Shown here one piece after another: positions 1-7,446 of a DNA stretch of 37,521 nt (the first letter of the stretch is position 1; every line of letters starts with the position of its first letter). This stretch comes from Ruminococcus flavefaciens (GTDB lineage: Bacteria > Bacillota > Clostridia > Oscillospirales > Ruminococcaceae): positions 82,377-119,897 of the forward strand of contig JAMPAU010000005.1 in the NCBI GenBank assembly GCA_023667045.1. Direction: 5' to 3'. The translations under genes and the position numbers were made by a program. The notes beneath the pieces were generated by a model. It searched no databases and was not told the DNA's origin. It saw nothing but the letters and a program-made list of their open reading frames with translations.

Positions 1-181
1 CTATGCAGGACGGTTATGAGGGGTATTTTTCTGCCGTTGCGACAAGTGCAGATTAGTGGACTTTCCCTCTCAGAGACTTTTCTATGCAGTTCTGAGAGAT
101 TATTTTTCTTCCGTTGCGACGGGAGCAGGTTTACGGACTTTCCCCCCTCAGAGACTTTTCTATGCAGGACGGCTATGAGGG
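1..181. repeat. Imperfect tandem repeat, about 80-bp unit
   Basis: Three copies begin at 1, 82 and 160, each with the core CTATGCAG. Copies 1 and 3 continue with GACGG(T/C)TATGAGGG, and all three lead into a TTATTTTTCT(T)C(C/T)G-like stretch. CAGAGACTTTTCTATGCAG precedes copies 2 and 3. The third copy runs into the 3' end of the cotJC relic, so the array looks like a repeated duplication of that gene's end and flank. The array may extend beyond the left edge. Confidence 0.75.
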
Positions 182-640
182 TTATTTTCTTCTGCCACAG
201 TTTGCATCGAATGCAGGGTTGCAGGCGTAGAAGTTCTTGGAATTGAGATTATCTTGAGTTATGCGGAGTGCCTCGCCGAAACGCTGGTAGTGGACTACTT
301 CTCTTTGTCTCAGAAAACGAATCGGGTCACGCACGTCGGGGTCGTCAGCCATGCGGAGAATATTGTCGTAGGTTGTGCGGGCTTTTTGTTCTGCTGCCAT
401 GTCTTCATGCAGGTCGGTTATAACGTCGCCTTTGCACTGGAAGTAAGCGGCTGTAAATGGCGTACCAGAAGCAGCTATGGGATATATACCTGTTGTATGG
501 TCTACAAAGTACGTATCAAAACCGCTCTCCTTAATCTGCTCCACAGAGAGATTCCGTGTAAGCTGATAGAGTATCGCCGAAATCATCTCGACGTGTGCTA
601 GTTCTTCCGTACCTACATCATCATCGGAAATGCTCCATTT
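182..640 (-). pseudogene. cotJC: Truncated CotJC-type manganese catalase
   Basis: The readable part encodes the C-terminal two thirds of a CotJC spore-coat/manganese catalase-like protein. Recognisable pieces are YQLTRNLS, FDTYFVDHTTG, AAEQKARTTYDNILR, QREVVHYQRFGEAL and NFYACNPAFD. Upstream of the apparent start at 586 the same frame continues through GTEELAHVEM, which is family sequence, and then meets a TAA a few codons further on. The conserved first 50-60 residues are missing, including part of the metal-binding helix region. The gene therefore looks N-terminally deleted rather than merely mis-started. The exact breakpoint (around 620-650) is an estimate. Confidence 0.8.
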
Positions 641-734
641 TTACAAGCATGAGAGGAAACAGATAATGATGTTTCCCCTGCTGATTTGCGGAGGTGTTTG
701 GCTATAAAAGTGATGTGATTTATATTGTTACAAC

Positions 735-765
735 AAAAAACCGTACTCCAAAAAGCACGGTTTTT
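735..765 (-). terminator. Intrinsic terminator after the Rrf2 gene
   Basis: AAAAACCGT and ACGGTTTTT flank a 12-nt loop, and the hairpin lies 3 bp past the Rrf2 stop. The A/T-rich arms give a T-tract in either direction, so it may be bidirectional. Confidence 0.7.
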
Positions 766-767
766 GA

Positions 768-1208
768 TTAATTATTTTCTGCTTGAATATATCTGTCAGC
801 ATCTTTTACAACATCTTCCAGTGTAATTTTTTGCAGTTCGTTTTCCATAACGTTCTGTACCTGTAAAAGTCGGCTGTCAAGAATATTGTGAATATTTCTG
901 CCAACGGGACACTTAGGATTGGGATTTTCGTGAAAATGGAACAGCTCGCCGTCAACGCATTCAACGGCACGGTATACATCAAGAAGCGTAATTTCATTGA
1001 GGGATTTTGCAACAGAAGCTCCACCGCTTCCTCTTGCAACAGTAATCAGCTCTGCACCCTTTAACTGCAATAAAAGCCGTCTTATCACAACAGGATTAAC
1101 GTTAACGCTTCCTGCGAGAAAATCACTTGTAACTTTCAGACTTTTTTCAAATGTGCTGATATACGTCAAAACGTGAACCGCTACTGTAAATCTGCTTGAA
1201 ATCTGCAT
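768..1208 (-). CDS. Rrf2-family transcriptional regulator (YwnA-like)
   Basis: This 146-residue protein starts MQISSRFTVAVHVL, the usual opening of Rrf2 winged-helix regulators. The recognition-helix region (VNPVVIRRLLLQLKGAELI) is followed by the RGSGG wing. The tail contains HENPNPKCPVGRNI, typical of the YwnA branch. It has one Cys in that motif and one in VECVDG, so an IscR-type three-Cys cluster site is not evident. The gene lies directly downstream of a broken ywnB-like oxidoreductase gene and a broken cupin gene, the cargo such regulators often accompany. It looks intact although its neighbours are not. It may bind the dyads upstream of the cupin gene (1950-2013). Function is inferred from the family; the ligand is unknown. 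Confidence 0.85.
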   Translation of the reverse strand: MQISSRFTVAVHVLTYISTFEKSLKVTSDFLAGSVNVNPVVIRRLLLQLKGAELITVARGSGGASVAKSLNEITLLDVYRAVECVDGELFHFHENPNPKCPVGRNIHNILDSRLLQVQNVMENELQKITLEDVVKDADRYIQAENN

Positions 1209-1290
1209 ATTATCAGTCCTTTTTTTATTTTGATTTCTTTTATTATATCACAAATTCAATATAATGTCAATCACAGACTGATAAATATTC

Positions 1291-1535
1291 TTACTTTCTT
1301 ACAACGCTTATTCTCTGCTGAACATGGCTGCCACTGATAATTTCATCTACCATAGCAATTGCGTAATCCGCATAGCTGATAATACTCTCGCCCCTGCAAG
1401 CGCCTTACCCTGCGCAGAAGCAAGAGGCTTGAATATATTAGGAAAATCCGCACCGTCCATAAGCTGAACTGTATGTTCAGGATTGAGATAAAGACTGCCT
1501 GCTTTTCCGTTTGCACAAACTACTGCAATTTTCAT
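1291..1535 (-). pseudogene. Deleted and frameshifted NAD(P)-binding oxidoreductase (YwnB-like)
   Basis: The start MKIAVVCANGKAG matches the Rossmann opening of YwnB-type NAD(P)H-binding proteins. It then jumps straight to a C-terminal block (YLNPEHTVQLMDGADFP, FKPLASAQGKALAGA). About 130 residues of a roughly 210-residue family are absent. A frameshift near 1385-1400 then separates the C-terminal tail, which reads in the adjacent frame as ESIISYADYAIAMVDEI down to a TAA at 1291. Two independent lesions make a functional product very unlikely. The gene sits between the cupin relic and the Rrf2 regulator, in the order expected for a ywnA-ywnB type unit. Confidence 0.78.
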
Positions 1536-1613
1536 AAAAAAATACCTTCTGTATTATTATTCACAGATAACTGCATCGTCAGCTGTGTATGCCTCAAGAG
1601 AATTTTCTTTCAC

Positions 1614-1913
1614 CTAAATGCAGGCGTAGCTGATTGCCATATCATTTCCTGCAAAGAACTGTCTTTTAGCTGTCGGGGAAATTCTGAGCCAGTCCCCTGC
1701 TTTCAGCTCCACAGTTTCGCCGTCAATTTCAGCTTTTCCGCTTCCTGCAAGAATTACATAGATTTCCTCATTCTGCTTGTGAGAATGCACAAAAGGTACA
1801 CTTGCACCTGCTGGAAGATTGTTTACGCTGATTTCTGCACCCGTCAAAGAAAGTTTGTCGTGAAGTTCTGTTCTTGCGTCCTGTGCAACGCTTACTTTAC
1901 TAAATTTACTCAT
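1614..1913 (-). pseudogene. Cupin-domain protein, C-terminus cut by TAG
   Basis: This is a single small cupin: LPAGASVPFVHSHKQNEEIY supplies the HxH...E metal motif, and GDWLRISPTAKRQF the second motif. The start is taken at 1913, because GGAGG lies just upstream and inside the first codons of the longer reading. After SYACI a TAG (1614-1616) ends the frame. The following in-frame codons still read VKENSLEAYTADDAVICE, the family's usual last strand, so the TAG is probably a nonsense mutation at a former Gln codon. No good stop follows that tail, which suggests more decay. A shortened but folded cupin cannot be excluded. Confidence 0.65.
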
Positions 1914-1949
1914 AATTGTAACCTCCATTAATTTTTGTTGAGTTTTAGA

Positions 1950-2013
1950 TGTAACACTTCTTGTTACAATTATAGCATATCACGCTTTTTGTTGTAATGT
2001 CAATAGTTACAAC
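1950..2013 (-). promoter_or_regulatory. Promoter and two TGTAAC dyads upstream of the cupin gene
   Basis: On the minus strand there is TTGACA (1998-2003), with TATGCT 18 bp downstream (1974-1979) and TATAAT at 1969-1974. Two inverted repeats overlap it: TGTAAC/GTTACA (1950-1955 and 1963-1968) and GTTGTAA/TTACAAC (1991-1997 and 2007-2013). The outer dyad encloses the -35 box. The shared half-site suggests a repressor operator, plausibly for the Rrf2 protein at 768-1208. Confidence 0.5.
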
Positions 2014-2115
2014 GAAATTTATTTGTAAACTTTCTGTGAACAAAATGTTTGTCTTGCAAGCATTCAATTATCTATATATTTAATTGCCTGGTTTTCAGTC
2101 GCCTTTGTTATTGCT

Positions 2116-2733
2116 TTACAATATTTCCAATACTTTTTTAATTACAGCCTCAGCAAGAAGCCGATGACCATTTTCGTTTAAATGTTCTTCGTCATCAATA
2201 CTTGGTTCTGCAAATTCTGATGCAGCAAGAAAATGCACTTTTTCAATTTCAGAAACTTTTCTATATGTATCGGCAATATTCTTGGAAACACCTACAGAAA
2301 TATCTGAAAATTCAGCATCAAAATCCTTGATATTGTTTCCAAGATGTATCGGAGAAACAAGAAGAATTTCATTGCCTTTTGCAATGGAACGAACTTGATT
2401 TATCAATCTTTCTGCGCCTTTTGCTATAATCTCAGCAGTCGCACCATATATTTTTTTGCAGTCGTTTGTGCCGAGCATTATTATTGTAAGGTCTAAGGGA
2501 GAGTGTGTTTCAAGAATTGTCGGCAGTATTTTTACTCCGCATCTTCCGTCACGGAGCGGGTCGTCGAACATTGTAGTTCTGCCACATAAGCCTTCTTCAA
2601 TAATATGATAATCCTGAAAACCGAGTTTTTGGGCAAGTATACCTGTCCAACGTATTTCAAAAGGGTATCTTCTGTTTGTATTCGGAATAAGTCCGTATGT
2701 ATTTGAATCGCCGAAACATAAAATATTTTTCAT
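2116..2733 (-). CDS. SGNH/GDSL-family hydrolase
   Basis: The start at 2733 (MKNILCFGDSN) is chosen because GGAGGGAG lies 5-10 bases upstream; the longer reading overlaps metI. The 205-residue protein carries the GDSL block I FGDSNTYG with the catalytic Ser near residue 9. GTNDCK (block III Asn) lies around residue 99, and a C-terminal DEEHLNENGH supplies the Asp/His pair. This is an esterase or acyl-hydrolase of unknown substrate, similar to small arylesterase-type SGNH proteins. There is no signal peptide, so it is cytoplasmic. It lies 23 bp after metI on the same strand and is probably the last gene of the met transporter operon, which could mean an acylated sulfur-compound substrate. That link is inference. 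Confidence 0.85.
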   Translation of the reverse strand: MKNILCFGDSNTYGLIPNTNRRYPFEIRWTGILAQKLGFQDYHIIEEGLCGRTTMFDDPLRDGRCGVKILPTILETHSPLDLTIIMLGTNDCKKIYGATAEIIAKGAERLINQVRSIAKGNEILLVSPIHLGNNIKDFDAEFSDISVGVSKNIADTYRKVSEIEKVHFLAASEFAEPSIDDEEHLNENGHRLLAEAVIKKVLEIL

Positions 2734-2756
2734 GTTCTCTCCCTCCTTATAATTTA

Positions 2757-3422
2757 CTAATGTTTTTTGTCGAATTTCAAAGCAACAGCATCGCCAATCC
2801 ACTGAATAAGCTGAACGATTACAACGAGCAGGATAACACACACAAGCATAATGTCAGTCTGATAACGCTGATAGCCGTATCTGTAGGCGAGGTCGCCGAG
2901 ACCGCCACCACCAACAAGTCCAGCCATTGCAGAAAATCCAAGCACTGAAATCGCCGTAACCGTAATATTTTTTATAATTGACGGCAGAGCTTCAGGAATA
3001 AGTATGCCGAAAATAATTCTTGATTTTGATGCACCTGACGAAAATGCGGCTTCAATAATGCCGTTGTTTACATCTGAAAGAGAAGCTTCCGCAAGTCTCG
3101 CAAAAAAGGCAATCGAGGCAATCGAAAGCGGTACAATAACAGCTTCAGGACCTATTTTTGTTCCTACTATAATTTTTGACAGGGGCAGAAGCAGAATCAT
3201 CAATATAAGAAACGGCACGGAACGTATTACGTTCAGGACAAACCCGATTATTTTTCTTAATGCTTCATTTTTGTAAAAATGATGGGACGATGTTGTATAA
3301 AGAAGTATTCCCAGTAATCCACCGAATATAACTGCTGCAATCAATGATATAGCAACCATAAAGCCTGTCTGTGCCAAAGCTTCCAGTATATCATCACGCA
3401 GTGCAAGTATATTTTCAAGCAT
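2757..3422 (-). CDS. metI: Methionine ABC transporter permease
   Basis: A 221-residue inner-membrane protein with about five hydrophobic helices. The EAA-type coupling loop is visible as EAAFSSGASKSRIIFGILIPEALP, and the end of the protein is VQLIQWIGDAVALKFDKK. Both are typical of MetI permeases of the methionine uptake transporter (MUT) family. It overlaps the 3' end of metN by 8 bp, consistent with translational coupling. The partners are the MetN ATPase and the MetQ lipoprotein upstream. The complex should import L- or D-methionine or related thioethers. Substrate breadth cannot be read from the permease alone. Confidence 0.93.
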   Translation of the reverse strand: MLENILALRDDILEALAQTGFMVAISLIAAVIFGGLLGILLYTTSSHHFYKNEALRKIIGFVLNVIRSVPFLILMILLLPLSKIIVGTKIGPEAVIVPLSIASIAFFARLAEASLSDVNNGIIEAAFSSGASKSRIIFGILIPEALPSIIKNITVTAISVLGFSAMAGLVGGGGLGDLAYRYGYQRYQTDIMLVCVILLVVIVQLIQWIGDAVALKFDKKH

Positions 3423-4425
3423 TATAAACCACCTCCGTTGAAAAAGTTTTATTTTTTAACGCCGTAACCGCAAGTTTAATATTTTTATCCTCACCAACGA
3501 TATTTACATAGAGTATTCCGAGCGGTTTTGAGTCGATATATTCAATTTTTCCGTGAATTATATTATATCTGACATTAAACTCCTCCGCCGTATCTGACAG
3601 TACAGAATCAACTGCATTTTCACCTAAATATGTAAGTTTTAGGACAGGTCCTTTGATAATATCGGTTATTTCTTTCGGAATATCGAAATTATTGGTGTGG
3701 TCGATAAGCTGTTTTGTAAAATCATTCTGCGGATTTGTAAAAACAGTATACACGTCACCGTTTTCGACGATTTTACCGTCTGACATAACAACAACCTTAT
3801 TGCATATAGACTTTACAACGTCAAGTTCATGCGTAATAATCACTATCGTTACGCCGAAATCCCTGTTGACCTGTTTCAGTAGTTCAAGGACGGAGCTTGT
3901 TGTCTCCGCATCAAGTGCAGAGGTAGGCTCGTCGCACAGCAGGATTTTTGTATGATTTGCCAATGCTCTTGCAATTGAAACACGCTGTTTCTGTCCGCCC
4001 GAAAGTTTGGACGGATAAACGTCCGCCTTATCGCTGAGTTTTACAAATTCAAGAAGTTCTGCAATACGGCTTTTTATCTTATCTTTTTTCCAGCCCGCAA
4101 CTTTCAGTACAAACTCGATATTCTGATAGACCGTTTTATTTTCCGCAAGATTGAAATGCTGGAAAATCATACCTATATTCTGCCTTAAAAGTCTCAGTTC
4201 TGTACCTTTCAGATTATTCACCGCTTTACCGTCAACAAGAACGTTTCCGTCCGAAATTTTCTGCAACTGGTTTATAGTACGGAGCAGGGTGCTTTTTCCT
4301 GCACCGCTCCCTCCTACTATTCCGAATATATCTCCGTCATTTATCTGAAAAGATACGTTTTTTACGGCTTCCACCGTTTTTCTGTTCTGTCTGAATGTAA
4401 CACATACATTCTGAAAATCTATCAT
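3415..4425 (-). CDS. metN: Methionine ABC transporter ATP-binding protein
   Basis: A 336-residue ABC ATPase. Walker A is GGSGAGKST near residue 38, the signature is LSGGQKQRV near 141, and Walker B is ILLCDEPTSALD near 161. The H-loop is in IITHELDVV. The C-terminal ~90 residues form the NIL regulatory domain (VLKLTYLGENAVDSVLS), which in MetN binds methionine and inhibits transport. This domain identifies MetN rather than a generic amino-acid ATPase. It begins 11 bp after metQ and overlaps metI. Confidence 0.95.
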   Translation of the reverse strand: MIDFQNVCVTFRQNRKTVEAVKNVSFQINDGDIFGIVGGSGAGKSTLLRTINQLQKISDGNVLVDGKAVNNLKGTELRLLRQNIGMIFQHFNLAENKTVYQNIEFVLKVAGWKKDKIKSRIAELLEFVKLSDKADVYPSKLSGGQKQRVSIARALANHTKILLCDEPTSALDAETTSSVLELLKQVNRDFGVTIVIITHELDVVKSICNKVVVMSDGKIVENGDVYTVFTNPQNDFTKQLIDHTNNFDIPKEITDIIKGPVLKLTYLGENAVDSVLSDTAEEFNVRYNIIHGKIEYIDSKPLGILYVNIVGEDKNIKLAVTALKNKTFSTEVVYNA

Positions 4426-4436
4426 TCATATCACCC

Positions 4437-5279
4437 TTAATTATTATAATCAGCAGGTCTTGCAAACGCCGTATACTGCTTTGAACTGTCCTCAATAACG
4501 CTCCTGAACTCATCAGAATGAACGATTGATACAATATCCTTTGCAAACTGTTCGTCCGCATTGGCACTTCTTACTGCGATAACATTATAATAACCCTCAC
4601 CGAGTTCCTCATTGTAAACTGCCTCATCAAGTTTCAGACCTGCTCCGATTGCGTAGTTACCGTTAATAACCGCCAAATCAACGCTGTCAAGAACACTCGG
4701 CAGAATCTCCGCACTCACTTCTGTAAATGTCAGGTTTTTCGGATTTTCCACAATATCATTTACGGTCGCCGTTGAAGCGTCAATCTTAGGATTTAAAGTT
4801 ATCAGCCCCGTCTGCGCAAGCACTCTCAATGCCCTTGCATAGTTTGTATCATCATTAGGCACGGCAACTTCTCCGCCGTCTGAAACATCATCAATCGAAT
4901 TATACTTATCTGAAAAAATACCCATTGATGCTGTCGGTATCTCCGATATGTATTCAAGTTCAAGGGAATGCTCCTCGCAGAATTTTTTCAGATACGTGGA
5001 ATGCTGAAACATATTCACATCAATTTCATTATCCGCAAGCGACATATTTGGCTGAACGTAATCAGAAAATTCCGTCATCTGAATTTCATAGCCCTTTTCC
5101 TCAAGTGCGGGCTTTATCGCTTCATTGAACATATCTCCGTAAGGTCCTGCACACACGCCGACCCTTATAAGATTTTTGTCGGTTTTGTCTGATTTTCCAC
5201 AGCCAGTAAGCAATGCCGCACCGATTACTGCTGTAAAAGCGATTGCAATTGTTTTCTTGAAAAATGTTATTGTTTTCAT
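4437..5279 (-). CDS. metQ: Methionine-binding lipoprotein
   Basis: A 280-residue NlpA/MetQ-family lipoprotein. The signal peptide ends in the lipobox LLTGC, with the acylated Cys at about residue 27. The mature protein opens with RVGVCAGPYGDMFNEAIKP, then DYVQPNMSLADNEIDVNMFQH and ELEYISEIPTASMGIFSDKY, all family landmarks. It is the first gene of metQ-metN-metI and has its own well-formed promoter (5312-5341) with an ATAG-N7-CTAT dyad upstream. Known MetQ ligands are methionine and its sulfoxide or formyl forms; here the neighbouring C-S cleaving genes suggest thioether scavenging. Confidence 0.93.
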   Translation of the reverse strand: MKTITFFKKTIAIAFTAVIGAALLTGCGKSDKTDKNLIRVGVCAGPYGDMFNEAIKPALEEKGYEIQMTEFSDYVQPNMSLADNEIDVNMFQHSTYLKKFCEEHSLELEYISEIPTASMGIFSDKYNSIDDVSDGGEVAVPNDDTNYARALRVLAQTGLITLNPKIDASTATVNDIVENPKNLTFTEVSAEILPSVLDSVDLAVINGNYAIGAGLKLDEAVYNEELGEGYYNVIAVRSANADEQFAKDIVSIVHSDEFRSVIEDSSKQYTAFARPADYNN

Positions 5280-5311
5280 GCTTATTACTCCTATCTGTTT
5301 GGTATGATTAT

Positions 5312-5341
5312 ATTATATCACCGATTTTTCAATTTGTCCAA
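5312..5341 (-). promoter_or_regulatory. metQ promoter
   Basis: Minus-strand TTGGAC (5336-5341), an 18-bp spacer and TATAAT (5312-5317) with an extended -10 TG (TGATATAAT). The predicted transcription start is about 5305. Confidence 0.75.
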
Positions 5342-5363
5342 TACATGAAACTGATTATAAGCA

Positions 5364-5378
5364 ATAGATGTAAACTAT
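5364..5378 (-). promoter_or_regulatory. LysR-type box upstream of metQ
   Basis: ATAG-N7-CTAT, a T-N11-A type dyad, centred at 5371, about 66 bp upstream of the predicted start. The inner arms and the distance match the boxes at 20392-20414 and 25432-25454; the outer arm bases match only in part. Confidence 0.55.
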
Positions 5379-5399
5379 ACCTGTAAAATTAAAAGAAAA

Positions 5400-5428
5400 A
5401 ACGGCAATCCTAAACAGATATTGCCGTT
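5400..5428 (-). terminator. Intrinsic terminator after the GNAT gene
   Basis: AACGGCAAT and ATTGCCGTT form a 9-bp stem with an 11-nt loop. On the minus strand it is followed by a T-run, 8 bp past the GNAT stop. It closes the Rrf2-cysE-E1-PPOX-GNAT unit and separates it from metQ. Confidence 0.85.
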
Positions 5429-5436
5429 AATATTAC

Positions 5437-5934
5437 TTAAAAAAAGTTTTTTCTCATCTGATACCACACTGTATTTCCGTGTACAGAAGCAGAAATGCCC
5501 TCGTTTACAAATCCGAATTTCTCATAAAAGCTGATGAGTTTTTCCTTGCAGGTCAGGATAATTCCCTTGCGGTTTGCTTTTACAGAATCCTGAATTACTT
5601 GATTCATTAAATGCCCTGCATATCCCTTATTCTGAAAATCAGGGTGTGTAACTACGCTGAATATCATCTGCCATGCACCGCTTTTATTGTGCATATTGGC
5701 ATTTTCATACATATCGTCCAGCAAATTGGGAATATCTGAAACCATGCCGTTTATCATGCTGATAATTCTGCCGTCCTGCTCCATAAGCCAGAAATTTTCA
5801 GGAAAGACCTGTATGCGATTATACAGGTCTTTTTTGAAGGCAGCTTCACTTTTCGGGAAGCAGGTATTTTCAAGTTCTGAAATCATTTCCAAATCCTGCA
5901 AAACAGCATGACGGATTATGATTTTCCCACTCAT
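5437..5934 (-). CDS. GNAT-family N-acetyltransferase
   Basis: This 165-residue protein has the GNAT fold: an N-terminal IIRHAVLQDLEMISELENTCFP, a central VVTHPDFQNKGYAGHLMNQVI (the acetyl-CoA-binding Q/R-x-x-G-x-G/A loop), and the closing LTCKEKLISFYEKFGFVNEG. The substrate is unknown. The start overlaps the preceding PPOX-fold gene by 4 bp (ATGA), so the two are probably translated together. It is the last gene of the cysE operon, just before an intrinsic terminator. A role acetylating an amine or sulfur amino acid is only suggested by position. Confidence 0.85.
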   Translation of the reverse strand: MSGKIIIRHAVLQDLEMISELENTCFPKSEAAFKKDLYNRIQVFPENFWLMEQDGRIISMINGMVSDIPNLLDDMYENANMHNKSGAWQMIFSVVTHPDFQNKGYAGHLMNQVIQDSVKANRKGIILTCKEKLISFYEKFGFVNEGISASVHGNTVWYQMRKNFF

Positions 5935-6338
5935 ATATCAAGTACTTCAGGTTCAGCAGTGAATGAATAAATCACAGCTTTTACCTCGTCAAGATACAGC
6001 GTATTCGTATTTTCGTCACCAGCAGTATAGGAGTTTTTCAGGTGCGGATACTGCTCTAACATTGCATTATGCACCTCAAAACGATTATCCTGCTTCAGCA
6101 CGCCTGTTACACGAATCCATTCACCTGATTCAATCATTGCGGAAATTTCAAATTTCGGATTGCTGTCAATCTGCTTTGAAACGTCTTTTAACTTGCTTGT
6201 GAGAATATAGATTTTATCCTCAAAAAAAAGTGTCGTTCCGAATGGTCTTACTCTAGGCTGTTCACCGTCTGTGGTTGCAAGATAATATGTTCCTGCTTTG
6301 CTTAAAAAATCGTGCAATTTCTTAATATCCTTTGCCAT
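5931..6338 (-). CDS. Pyridoxamine 5'-phosphate oxidase-fold flavoprotein
   Basis: A 135-residue split-barrel protein. KLHDFLSKAGTYYLATTDGEQPRVRPFGTTLFFEDKIYI is the FMN-binding start of the PPOX/NimA-like family, and the middle strand is FEISAMIESGEWIRVTGVL. Such small proteins bind FMN or F420-like cofactors and are often redox enzymes of unknown substrate; this one is too short for PdxH. It starts 84 bp after the E1-like gene with no obvious promoter between them and overlaps the next gene. PLP-dependent enzymes are abundant in this cluster, but a link to vitamin B6 is not established. Confidence 0.85.
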   Translation of the reverse strand: MAKDIKKLHDFLSKAGTYYLATTDGEQPRVRPFGTTLFFEDKIYILTSKLKDVSKQIDSNPKFEISAMIESGEWIRVTGVLKQDNRFEVHNAMLEQYPHLKNSYTAGDENTNTLYLDEVKAVIYSFTAEPEVLDI

Positions 6339-6422
6339 TGTTTTTTTACCTCATCTTTCTGATTATTTAAGTCTGCATTTTACTGCATATTCTTCTGAGT
6401 TTATATTTTTTATCAGCGGATT

Positions 6423-7445
6423 TTAACCGCATACTTTACAATTTTTATTCCTGACAGAAAATTTTGCAATACGTGTTTTCATAGACAAACCGTCTATAAT
6501 GAGCATTTTTCCTGTAAGCAATTCTCCGATGTTCAGAATATATTTTATCGCTTCAAGTGCCTGTATACTGCCGATAATTCCTGCCACAGCACCTATAATT
6601 CCAGCCTGACTGCAATTCGGAATCATTCCATGTTCGGGGATTTCCTCAAAGATACACCTATAACAAGGCGCATTTCCTGAAACATATGTCATCACCTGTC
6701 CTTCAAAACCTATTATTCCTGCGTGACAAAACGGTTTCTTCAATAATACACAAGTATCGTTGATAAGAAATTTTGTCTCAAAATTATCGACCGCATCAAT
6801 AATAAAATCATATTCGCTTATAGTCTGCTCAGCATTTTCAGCCGTAAGAAAATACGGATACGCCTTTACAGTAACCTTGTCATTCAGCTTTTGGAGAGTC
6901 AGCTTTGCAGATTCAGCCTTATTCAGACCTGTATTTTCTGTATTGTGCATAATCTGCCTTTGCAAATTGGAAACGCTAACAATATCAGCATCCATAATTC
7001 CGATAGTTCCGATACCTGCTCCTGCAAGATACATAGCTGCGGGGGAACCAAGTCCGCCTGCGCCTATAATTAAAACTTTTGCATTTTTAAGTTTTCTCTG
7101 CCCGTCAGTTCCAACCTGAGACAAAATAATCTGTCTGCTGTACCTGTCCAGTTCTTCATTATCAAGCTCCACAGAATTATATTCAAGCCAAACCCTGTAA
7201 CCACCTGTAAGATTATACGCTTCAAAGCCACGTTGTCTCAGCTTCTCAGCAAATTCAATACTATTTTCGCCTAGCGTACAGTAAACGATAATTTTCTTGT
7301 TTTTGGGAAAAGAAATCCCGTCATCGCCGTTCCAGTGGACAGCATTCGTAATATGACCATGATTATAGGCAATTTCACTACGCACATCAACATATATGTA
7401 TGAATTTTCAGGCATATTCTGAATTTGATTTATCGTAATTTCCAT
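6423..7445 (-). CDS. Rhodanese / ThiF-MoeB (E1-like) fusion protein
   Basis: A 340-residue two-domain protein. Residues ~5-92 form a rhodanese domain (YVDVRSEIAYNHGHI, active-site loop VYCTLGENS with Cys56). Residues ~97-340 form an E1-like adenylyltransferase (DRYSRQIILSQVGTDGQ, nucleotide loop GAGGLGSPAA, and Zn Cys pairs CYRC and CKVC). It should adenylate a ubiquitin-like sulfur carrier C-terminus and pass on persulfide sulfur. The order is rhodanese first, the reverse of MoeZ/Uba4, where rhodanese is C-terminal. No small sulfur-carrier gene is visible in the window. It starts 1 bp after cysE, so the two are coupled. A role in cysteine or cofactor sulfur transfer is likely. Confidence 0.88.
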   Translation of the reverse strand: MEITINQIQNMPENSYIYVDVRSEIAYNHGHITNAVHWNGDDGISFPKNKKIIVYCTLGENSIEFAEKLRQRGFEAYNLTGGYRVWLEYNSVELDNEELDRYSRQIILSQVGTDGQRKLKNAKVLIIGAGGLGSPAAMYLAGAGIGTIGIMDADIVSVSNLQRQIMHNTENTGLNKAESAKLTLQKLNDKVTVKAYPYFLTAENAEQTISEYDFIIDAVDNFETKFLINDTCVLLKKPFCHAGIIGFEGQVMTYVSGNAPCYRCIFEEIPEHGMIPNCSQAGIIGAVAGIIGSIQALEAIKYILNIGELLTGKMLIIDGLSMKTRIAKFSVRNKNCKVCG

Positions 7446-7446
7446 A

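Noticed and set aside
3653-3955. Long plus-strand ORFs antisense to metN, cysK, nifK and others
   Set aside because: They lie wholly inside well-supported genes on the other strand, lack ribosome sites, and read as shadow translations.
5281-5436. SAM or T-box riboswitch upstream of metQ
   Set aside because: The leader between promoter and start is only about 25 bases, with no aptamer-like structure or antiterminator.
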